Assembly: GCA_945486445.1 (NCBI GenBank) | Contig: CALYTD010000035.1 | Location: forward strand, 1 to 8,535 | DNA from: an uncultured Prevotellaceae bacterium | GTDB taxonomy: Bacteria > Bacteroidota > Bacteroidia > Bacteroidales > Bacteroidaceae | DNA: 8,535 nt | Direction: 5' to 3' | Shown: piece by piece, positions 1 through 5,240 of the stretch | How the letters are laid out: the number at the start of each line of letters is the position of its first letter | Numbering within the stretch: the stretch's first letter is position 1 | Position numbers and translations under genes: made by a program | Notes under the pieces: generated by a model | Database searches by the model: none | What the model saw: only the letters and a program-made list of their open reading frames with translations | Told to the model about the DNA's origin: nothing

Positions 1-817
1 TACCGAAACGGCTTGAAGAAGCGAAGAAAGAACTTACATGATAGCCGAAAGACCCGTAGTAAGGGTGCTCTTGTATCGCCATAATCTGTATGCAGTTATA
101 CCCTGCTTTGATTACTCTCGGCAGCACATTCTCCTTAAATTCGGTGTATGTTCCTACCTTCTCGGCATCTTGTCCCATACCAATGTGGCACTCATATATA
201 AGCAGTGGCGCTGTGTTTGGCTTAAAAGTCTTCTTCTTCCAGACGTAAGGTGTCTCCGGTTCCCACACCTGCGCGGAGAACAGTTTGGTAACATCGTCCT
301 GCACAACGCGTCTCACCCATGCCGGAATGCGCTCTCCCTGTCCGCCGTTCCACTTCACAAGCATCTTGTAAAGGTCACCGTGTTTGAGGGCGGTCTTTGG
401 TAGTTTTAGTTCCCAGTCCTGCCCGTTCTTACTGCGTTTCAGGGCATATTTCGGGTTTTCCTGCCAGTTATTGAAGTCTCCAATGAGGTATATCTCAGTA
501 GCATTTGGCGCCCATTCTCGAAACACCCAGCCTCCCTGCTTTGTGCGGTGTAACCCGTAGTGCATGTATCCTGATGCAAAGTCTGACAGTGTACACTTGC
601 CATTGGCTGTCAAGTGGTTTATCATCCACTCTGCATGTTCATGTCTTCCCTTTATAGCGTCTTCAAATGGCTCCAGCCATGGGTCGTTCTTTACGATTCC
701 TATATGCTGTGGCTGTGCGGCTTTTGTACATTTTCTCGCTGCACAAGTCCGCTTTGCTGTTGTGGTTTTCTTTGGTGTAGCAGTTTTTTTCGCTGTCGCT
801 TTCTTTGTCTCTGCCAT
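1..817 (-). CDS. glgB: 1,4-alpha-glucan branching enzyme, N-terminal part (runs off the left edge)
   Basis: This gene makes alpha-1,6 branches in glycogen in the cytoplasm. Translating the minus strand from the ATG at 817 gives 272 open codons to the window edge. Residues 1-37 are a Lys/Thr/Ala-rich tail. Residues about 87-118 match the N-terminal CBM48 module, with YGLHRTKQGGWVFREWAPNA followed by GDFNNW. From about 207 the GH13 catalytic barrel begins, with YECHIGM, GYNCIQIMAIQEHPYYGSFG (239-258) and then YHVSSFFA. This pattern resembles the eukaryotic GBE1-like subgroup common in Bacteroidetes rather than E. coli GlgB. The catalytic Asp and Glu lie beyond the window. The start lies 59 bp after the yhcH-like gene on the same strand with no promoter motif between, so co-transcription is likely. 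The family call is secure; only the start within the low-complexity tail is uncertain. Confidence 0.93.
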   Translation of the reverse strand, partial: MAETKKATAKKTATPKKTTTAKRTCAARKCTKAAQPQHIGIVKNDPWLEPFEDAIKGRHEHAEWMINHLTANGKCTLSDFASGYMHYGLHRTKQGGWVFREWAPNATEIYLIGDFNNWQENPKYALKRSKNGQDWELKLPKTALKHGDLYKMLVKWNGGQGERIPAWVRRVVQDDVTKLFSAQVWEPETPYVWKKKTFKPNTAPLLIYECHIGMGQDAEKVGTYTEFKENVLPRVIKAGYNCIQIMAIQEHPYYGSFGYHVSSFFASSSRFG

Positions 818-876
818 TTTATTGTCTCTTGTTAGGTGGGTTGTTATGGTTAGTTTTATCGGCAGTGCCGTTACGT

Positions 877-1326
877 TCATGCCTTGACCTTAAAGATAGC
901 TTTCTTTATTTCTGGCACGTTTGCTATGCATGGTGCGTGTCCGTCCTGCGGGAAGAAGATGGCCATCATACCTGGTCGGCAGGTGACATAGCTGCTTCCT
1001 GGCAGATCTGGGTATTTTGTTATGTCTTTTTCTGCGTTATATGGTATGTCGTCTGGCATATCTTCAAGTGGCAGATAACCGAATGTCTCTTCTTCATCGA
1101 GTGGTATCTGTATGTCTATCATCTCTTTATGTGTCTCCATAACGGCCTCGTCTGGTGTCTTGCCTTTTGCTGTTGTTATGTTAACGAAGAGGTCTTTTCC
1201 TTTTATTATATGCTTTCCTGGTTCGAGTGTGAGAAGGTCATTCTCCTCGATGAACTTCACTACGTCAGCAAAAAGGGGGTTCATACCAACGTAAAGTTTT
1301 AGGTTTTCCAATGTGTCTATTACCAT
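877..1326 (-). CDS. YhcH/YjgK/YiaL-family protein (sugar anomerase-like cupin)
   Basis: A 149-residue protein of the YhcH/YjgK/YiaL (DUF386) family, usual length about 150. Visible family signatures are E64-T-H66 followed by IDIQ at 70-73, the FGYLP stretch at 82-86, and the block PGMMAIFFPQDGHAP at 118-132. The conserved Glu, His and Asp residues are those expected to line the cupin metal/sugar pocket. An E. coli member (YhcH/NanQ) has been described as an N-acetylneuraminate anomerase, and others sit in sugar-catabolic operons. The exact substrate here cannot be read from sequence. It is likely cytosolic, since no signal peptide is seen. It lies 31 bp downstream of the MORN gene and 59 bp upstream of glgB on the same strand, suggesting a carbohydrate-related role. 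The ATG at 1326 fits the usual N-terminus (short strand-helix, IDTLENL). Confidence 0.9.
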   Translation of the reverse strand: MVIDTLENLKLYVGMNPLFADVVKFIEENDLLTLEPGKHIIKGKDLFVNITTAKGKTPDEAVMETHKEMIDIQIPLDEEETFGYLPLEDMPDDIPYNAEKDITKYPDLPGSSYVTCRPGMMAIFFPQDGHAPCIANVPEIKKAIFKVKA

Positions 1327-1357
1327 AGTCCGTATTATTTTAGGGGTTATTGCTGTT

Positions 1358-2470
1358 TTATTTCTCGTTTCTCATGCCCATTTCGTATGTTCCTCGTGCA
1401 GTGACTTGTCCGTTTCTGTCTTTTTCTATGAAGTCACCGTCTCGTTCATCGTCCTTATATGAGCCTTCAAATCTTACTCCTTCCTTGCTCTCTTCTATTG
1501 CTTTTCCGTTGCGTTTGCCCGCTTTATATGTGCCTTTGAACCTTGAGCCGTCAGAGTAGTGTATTATCATTTCTCCGTCAGGCAGTCCGTTTTTGAAGTT
1601 TCCTTCATATACATCGCCGTTTTTCTTTGTCAGTTTTCCGCGTCCGTTCTGCCTGTCTGTCTTCCATAGTCCTATATATGTGTCGCCGTTTCGCCATATA
1701 AAGGTTCCCATTCCGTCCTTGTCTCCATCGGTGAAGTGGCCTGTGTATTTGTCACCATTGGCATATCGGAATATGCCTTCGCCTGTTCTCTCGCCGTTTA
1801 CATAGTCTCCTTCGTACACATCGCCGTTGCGGAACTTGTAAACACCTCTTCCATTTTGCAGGTCATCACGCCACATACCGTTGTAGGTGTCGCCCGTGGC
1901 ATATTTGAATATGCCTTTTCCTGTGCGTTTGTTCTCTGACCACTGTCCGTCATAGGAGCTTCCGTCCGCCCAATAGAAGTAGCCTTTACCCCACTTCATG
2001 TCGTTCTTCCACTCTCCTTCATAATAGGCGCCACCTTTATATGTGTACTTTCCTTTTCCTTGTCGCTTGTCCTGCACCCAGTTTCCGTCATAGACATCTC
2101 CGGTATAATAGTACATCACGCCATGTCCCTGCTGGTAATCACGAAACCAAAGGCCGTCATAGCGGTTGTTATTTGAGAAATAATATATGCCTTTCCCGTG
2201 CTGCTGGTCTTGAAACCACTGGCCTTCGTATCGTTCTCCGTCAGTGAACGAATATACGCCGTGTCCTTGTCGTTTTCCTTTTACGTACTCTCCTTCGAAT
2301 GTGTCGCCGTTATCAAAGCGTGTACTTCCTTTTCCATGTGGTTTTCCTCCAAGCATTTCGCCCTGATAATGTCCCTTGTCATGTGTGTCACATGAGCCAA
2401 GTACTATTTTCTGGGACGATGCCCCAAGGGGTATAAGCAATAATATAATTTGTATTAGATATAATCTCAC
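1358..2470 (-). CDS. Secreted protein of 14 tandem MORN repeats
   Basis: This 370-residue protein is almost entirely repeats. Residues 1-20 form a signal peptide with a hydrophobic core (LYLIQIILLLIPLG) and a small-residue region before Gln20; no lipobox cysteine is at the expected place. From residue 35 there are 14 consecutive 23-residue MORN units (35-356), each of the type YxGxW...G.xxGxG.Y.Y.nGd.Y, then a half unit to the C-terminus. The last three units are degenerate. MORN arrays form elongated beta-hairpin stacks that bind lipids or proteins; no enzyme domain follows. It should be exported to the periplasm or cell surface. The start is GTG: an in-frame TAA lies only 9 nt upstream, and the first internal ATG would delete the signal peptide. 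It is first in a probable operon with the yhcH-like gene and glgB. The precise function is unknown. Confidence 0.92.
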   Translation of the reverse strand: MRLYLIQIILLLIPLGASSQKIVLGSCDTHDKGHYQGEMLGGKPHGKGSTRFDNGDTFEGEYVKGKRQGHGVYSFTDGERYEGQWFQDQQHGKGIYYFSNNNRYDGLWFRDYQQGHGVMYYYTGDVYDGNWVQDKRQGKGKYTYKGGAYYEGEWKNDMKWGKGYFYWADGSSYDGQWSENKRTGKGIFKYATGDTYNGMWRDDLQNGRGVYKFRNGDVYEGDYVNGERTGEGIFRYANGDKYTGHFTDGDKDGMGTFIWRNGDTYIGLWKTDRQNGRGKLTKKNGDVYEGNFKNGLPDGEMIIHYSDGSRFKGTYKAGKRNGKAIEESKEGVRFEGSYKDDERDGDFIEKDRNGQVTARGTYEMGMRNEK

Positions 2471-2479
2471 TGTTGTTTT

Positions 2480-2548
2480 TTATGCTTGCTGATTACGGGT
2501 TGCAGTGCTGCCTGCGCTATGCAAGGTTGGTAATCTGCCTTGCATCAT
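2480..2548 (-). other. Possible 22-codon leader ORF upstream of the MORN gene
   Basis: Starting at tandem ATG codons (2548 and 2545) a 22-codon ORF runs to a TAA at 2480-2482, which is 9 nt before the GTG start of the MORN gene and in the same frame. It begins MMQGRLPTLHS and has a polar C-terminus with no run of one amino acid, so it does not look like a classical attenuator peptide. Its early codons overlap the 8-bp inverted repeat. It could be a translated leader that couples to the MORN start, or simply chance. Confidence 0.2.
2519..2545. repeat. 8-bp perfect inverted repeat in the leader of the MORN gene
   Basis: ATGCAAGG (2519-2526) and CCTTGCAT (2538-2545) are perfect reverse complements separated by 11 bases. 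The repeat is downstream of the predicted minus-strand transcription start, so it could form an RNA hairpin in the 5' leader, or serve as a dimeric protein-binding site. No T-run follows on the minus strand, so a simple terminator is unlikely. Confidence 0.5.
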
Positions 2549-2586
2549 GCTGTTCGCACCACCGAATCCCACCGATAATTTATGGT

Positions 2587-2617
2587 TCAAAATTACAAAT
2601 TTATTTTGAAAAAACAA
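2587..2617 (-). promoter_or_regulatory. Predicted promoter of the MORN-yhcH-glgB unit
   Basis: On the minus strand TTG (2617-2615) is followed after 19 bases by TAATTTTGA (2595-2587). This matches the Bacteroidetes housekeeping promoter pattern of a TTG-type -33 box and a TAnnTTTG -7 box with 19-21 bp spacing; only the last base of the usual TTTGC differs. Transcription would begin near 2580, giving a leader of roughly 110 nt. Confidence 0.6.
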
Positions 2618-2690
2618 CCGTTCTTCAACATTTTTTATGTTTATTCTGTAAAATATTAGTAGAAAGGGCTCTTCAATGAATAATTATGAC

Positions 2691-2699
2691 TAACTTTGC
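2691..2699 (+). promoter_or_regulatory. Predicted -7 promoter element for kdsB
   Basis: TAACTTTGC is an exact match to the Bacteroidetes TAnnTTTGC -7 box. No clear TTTG -33 box is found 19-21 bases upstream (that stretch is GGGCTCTTCAATG). Transcription would begin near 2705, leaving about a 90-nt leader before the kdsB ATG. Confidence 0.6.
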
Positions 2700-2795
2700 A
2701 CCTATACTATATAAATAAGGTGTACGGCATACTGCGAGTGCAACTCTGCCTCGGTTGTCGTCTAACTGTTTCAACGCATAATCCTATATACGGAC

Positions 2796-3578
2796 ATGAA
2801 GTACATAGCCATTATCCCGGCGCGATATGCGTCAACACGTTTTCCCGGTAAGCCGCTGGCCATTCTTGGCGGCAAGAGTGTCATACAGAGAGTTTACGAG
2901 CAGGTGAGCAAACAGTTGGATGCCGCATGGGTGGCTACTGACGACCAGCGTATCCTTGACCACGTGCGTTCATGGGGCGGCAAGGCGGTAATGACTTCTC
3001 CCGACCACAAGAGTGGAACAGATCGCATTGAGGAAGCGATGGAGAAGATAGAGGCTGCTGGTGAGATGTATGACGTGGTTGTGAACGTGCAGGGTGATGA
3101 GCCTTTTATACAGCCAGAGCAGATAGCCGCCGTATGCAAATGTTTTGATGACAGCCAGACACAGATTGCAACACTCGGCATAAGGTTCGTGCCTGACGGG
3201 GCTGACCGTGCTGCCGTAACCAAGGAAGAGGCATGGAAGCGTATCAGTAACGTCAACTCCCCGAAGATAGTAGTGGACAACAAGGGCTTTGCCATGTACT
3301 TCAGCCGCTCTGTGATACCGTTTATTCGCGGTAAGGAGATGGAGGATTGGGCTGATACCTATCCCTTTATGAAGCACATAGGAATGTATGCCTATCGGCG
3401 AAACGTGCTGAAAGAGATAACATCGCTGCCACAGTCATCGCTTGAAGTGGCAGAGAGTCTGGAACAGCTACGGTGGTTGCAGAACGGGTACAGAATCAAA
3501 GTGGGTGAGACCTACACCGAGACCATAGGCATAGACACGCCAGAAGACCTGGCGAAAGCGCAGGAATTGCTCTCTTAA
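2796..3578 (+). CDS. kdsB: 3-deoxy-manno-octulosonate cytidylyltransferase (CMP-Kdo synthetase)
   Basis: The enzyme couples CTP and Kdo to give CMP-Kdo, the activated donor for the inner core of lipopolysaccharide; it acts in the cytosol. Its 260 residues fit the family length. Family motifs are IPARYASTRFPGKPL at 7-21 (CTP-binding loop), the SGTDRIEEA block at 73-81, NVQGDEPFI at 97-105 with D101 as the expected Mg ligand, KHIGMYAYR for the mid-protein fold, SLEVAESLEQLRW for the Kdo pocket, and GIDTPEDL at 245-252 with a second acidic ligand at D247. All key residues appear intact. The ATG at 2796 begins directly with the first beta strand. It is transcribed divergently from the MORN gene, with an unknown gene 148 bp downstream on the same strand. 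The presence of kdsB indicates a Gram-negative outer membrane with Kdo-containing LPS. Confidence 0.97.
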   Translation: MKYIAIIPARYASTRFPGKPLAILGGKSVIQRVYEQVSKQLDAAWVATDDQRILDHVRSWGGKAVMTSPDHKSGTDRIEEAMEKIEAAGEMYDVVVNVQGDEPFIQPEQIAAVCKCFDDSQTQIATLGIRFVPDGADRAAVTKEEAWKRISNVNSPKIVVDNKGFAMYFSRSVIPFIRGKEMEDWADTYPFMKHIGMYAYRRNVLKEITSLPQSSLEVAESLEQLRWLQNGYRIKVGETYTETIGIDTPEDLAKAQELLS

Positions 3579-3726
3579 CAGCACCCCACCCTACTGCAAC
3601 ATGGACCTTTGACACATACAATCACACGGGCAGGAAGAGGCAAAAAGAGCCAACGGCCAATCCACAAGCGACTGCCTCATTCCGCAAAACCAACACCTTA
3701 ACAACCCAACGACCAACAACCTCACC

Positions 3727-4473
3727 ATGCACTCATTCATAATCCATAACCTTATAACGCTCCTTGAGCGCGGTGCCTTCAACCTACCAGAGGCCGAGGC
3801 AAGGCTGTTGCCCATGTCACCCCATAAATGGCGAAAGCTTGTTGACGCTGCAGCAAGCCTGAACATACTGCGTTTCGTGGCAAGGGGAGCGGAGGTTATG
3901 AGAGATGACAAAGCCTTTTCGCCCACCCTGTCAGCAGCCATCAATGCAAGACATTGTGGCAAGGAGGAAGCGCCCTTCGACTTCTCCAACGCTCATCTGT
4001 TTAACCACTGGACGCAGAAGAAACTGGACGAGGTGCGTGAGGAGGAGATGAACTCACACAATACGTCTGATGAGACGCTGACATTGCTTGACATTATCAT
4101 CAAGAACACGGAGCACATAGTGACCAATGACACCTGCATTGAGGGTATAATAACCATGGGGCAATATATCAGGGAACAGGGAGAGAAGATTGATTACGAC
4201 AAATTGCGCCTATGGCTTGCACACATCGGATTGGTGCAGATAGCCTCCGTGGAGGGCAATATGCTCATTTCATGTATGGGGTTTGCTGCGGAGGAACTAC
4301 CATTTGTAATAAAGCCATACCACAAGGCGAAGCGTCTGTTTATGAACAGCATAACAAAGGTGTTTGGAAAACACTCGTTCAGCACGATGACACGCATGAA
4401 CATTGCCATGCTTGAAACCATTAGCCACCGTTTTGTCAGTGCCATTTCTCTCGTGACAGACATAGAGGAATGA
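3727..4473 (+). CDS. Protein of unknown function, with two winged-helix-like modules
   Basis: I do not recognise the family. The 248-residue product has no signal peptide, no membrane segment and no nucleotide-binding or catalytic motif. Two regions resemble each other: residues about 37-58 (KLVDAAASLNILRFVARGAE) and about 159-181 (KLRLWLAHIGLVQIASVEGN) align without gaps. Each has the pattern of a helix, a short hydrophobic turn and a beta hairpin, as in a winged helix. Between them is a charged segment (about 95-127). The C-terminus (about 195-225) is basic (KPYHKAKRLF). A DNA-, RNA- or protein-binding role is possible but inferred only. An in-frame ATG at 3601 is closed by TGA after three codons, so 3727 is the first usable ATG. 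It follows kdsB by 148 bp with no terminator seen, so it may share the kdsB transcript. Real-gene status is supported by length and protein-like composition. Confidence 0.75.
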   Translation: MHSFIIHNLITLLERGAFNLPEAEARLLPMSPHKWRKLVDAAASLNILRFVARGAEVMRDDKAFSPTLSAAINARHCGKEEAPFDFSNAHLFNHWTQKKLDEVREEEMNSHNTSDETLTLLDIIIKNTEHIVTNDTCIEGIITMGQYIREQGEKIDYDKLRLWLAHIGLVQIASVEGNMLISCMGFAAEELPFVIKPYHKAKRLFMNSITKVFGKHSFSTMTRMNIAMLETISHRFVSAISLVTDIEE

Positions 4474-4653
4474 GTACCACTGACACCCTATTTCAGGAGT
4501 TTTAACAGCATACGACACACATTGCCCATACTAATCACACCGCTATTGACATCTGTTTATATTACGTTATCATGTCACAACAGTTGCGCATTACACGGTA
4601 TAACGCACTGATATACCAACGAATACGGTACTTCCCATTCCTAACGTACAGAC

Positions 4654-4708
4654 AAACAGGTGCTGATAACATTATGATTTGATGCTGATAATAACATAAA
4701 CAGGTGCT
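4654..4708 (+). repeat. Direct repeat of the terminator left arm
   Basis: AAACAGGTGCT occurs at 4654-4664 and again at 4698-4708. The stretch after the first copy, TGCTGATAACAT (4661-4672), recurs as TGCTGATAATAACAT (4683-4697, with AT inserted). The layout suggests local duplication. The first copy extends to AAACAGGTGCTGAT, fully complementary to 4721-4734. Confidence 0.7.
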
Positions 4709-4734
4709 AATTGCATTGCAATCAGCACCTGTTT
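4698..4734. terminator. Bidirectional intrinsic terminator between convergent genes
   Basis: AAACAGGTGCT (4698-4708) and AGCACCTGTTT (4724-4734) form a perfect 11-bp stem; the 15-base interior can extend with a further ATTGC/GCAAT pairing past one mismatch. On the plus strand the stem is followed by TTTACTTTTCTATTT, a good U-rich tail, ending the unit that includes the unknown gene at 3727-4473. On the minus strand the tail is weaker (TTTATGTTATTATC) but may end the wzc-HAD transcript 59 bp after its stop. Confidence 0.8.
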
Positions 4735-4792
4735 ACTTTTCTATTTACACTGTACCTTATGCAAGGAGCGTTGTCCTCAGCGTGTCACAACC

Positions 4793-5227
4793 TTAAAACT
4801 GCCACCATTTCTTCTTCGGCTGTGGCAGCGAACCATTGTAACTCGCAGCATTGACACGTTCCTTTATAATGTCTTTCCACGTCTTGTTGTCACGTATCAT
4901 ACGATAGATTGTCCCCCAGTCAGGCAGTCCGCCAATGCTGCGGTCATCTATCCACATATCCACTTTCAACTTGCGTGAGAAGTGATTGTTATTCTCCATC
5001 TCCTCCTCTGGGTAGTCCCTATTGACTGCATAGAACTCCACACCACGCTCTCGACACCAGTTCACGGCATCATCAAGATACTTTCCCTCTCGCACCGTCC
5101 ACAATACGAGGCGATGGCGGTCCTTGATGAGCATCTTAAGTGTATCAATGGCAAAGGGTTGTTCCTTACCTATCTGCGGATATGCGTCAGTAACGATGGT
5201 CCCGTCAAAATCTACTGCTATAATCAT
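4793..5227 (-). CDS. Small BT0820-like HAD-superfamily hydrolase
   Basis: A compact 144-residue HAD phosphatase-like protein, close in pattern to Bacteroides BT0820. Motif I is D6-F-D8-G-T10 (nucleophile and acid/base Asp). Motif II is the Thr44 in LVLWTVREG. Motif III is a Lys in SRKLK (85-88). Motif IV is D94-D95 in MWIDDR. All catalytic residues are present, and no cap domain is inserted, so a small or macromolecular phosphorylated substrate is possible; the actual substrate is unknown. It is cytosolic. The start ATG at 5227 begins with the first strand IIAVDFDG and lies 13 bp after the wzc stop, so it is almost surely co-transcribed with wzc. Dephosphorylation of a polysaccharide precursor, or of a phosphotyrosine tail, is conceivable, but the latter would be unusual for this HAD class. 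Confidence 0.88.
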   Translation of the reverse strand: MIIAVDFDGTIVTDAYPQIGKEQPFAIDTLKMLIKDRHRLVLWTVREGKYLDDAVNWCRERGVEFYAVNRDYPEEEMENNNHFSRKLKVDMWIDDRSIGGLPDWGTIYRMIRDNKTWKDIIKERVNAASYNGSLPQPKKKWWQF

Positions 5228-5240
5228 AGGTGTATTGTGC

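Larger units (their letters stand above)
2471..2795. other. 325-bp divergent promoter region between the MORN gene and kdsB
   Basis: The region has a GC-richer half next to the MORN gene (about 2483-2575) and an AT-rich half (about 2576-2720). It holds a minus-strand promoter (2587-2617), an 8-bp inverted repeat (2519-2545), a possible 22-codon minus-strand leader ORF (2480-2548), and a plus-strand -7 element (2691-2699). The remaining 90 bases or so before kdsB form its 5' leader, in which no strong structure or riboswitch was recognised. No tRNA or convincing longer gene was found. Confidence 0.7.
4474..4792. other. 319-bp spacer between convergent genes
   Basis: No gene was found. The right half holds the hairpin at 4698-4734 and related repeats from 4654. 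The left half has only a weak inverted repeat, GGTATA (4597-4602) with TATACC (4612-4617). Since genes on both sides point into this region, it need only terminate transcription. Confidence 0.7.

Noticed and set aside
38..403. Plus-strand open frame at the left edge
   Set aside because: It is antisense to glgB, whose minus-strand translation is continuous and recognisable.
860..870. Small palindrome CGGCAGTGCCG between the yhcH-like gene and glgB
   Set aside because: At most a 4-bp stem with a 3-base loop and no T-run; too weak to call a terminator or processing site.
805..1302. 165-codon plus-strand open frame opposite the yhcH-like gene
   Set aside because: Cys/Trp/Phe-rich product typical of antisense translation; the minus frame has clear family motifs.
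1400..2370. Regular 69-base periodicity that could suggest a CRISPR or DNA satellite
   Set aside because: The period equals 23 codons, and conservation follows the MORN protein consensus with varied codons; there are no identical DNA repeats with unique spacers.
2706..2795. kdsB 5' leader as a riboswitch
   Set aside because: No conserved riboswitch core was recognised and only very short self-complementary stretches are visible.
3591..3989. 132-codon minus-strand open frame overlapping the start of the unknown gene
   Set aside because: No leader, promoter box or family features; the plus frame is longer and more protein-like.
4597..4617. GGTATA/TATACC inverted repeat
   Set aside because: A 6-bp AT-rich stem with a 9-base loop and no U-tract; likely chance.
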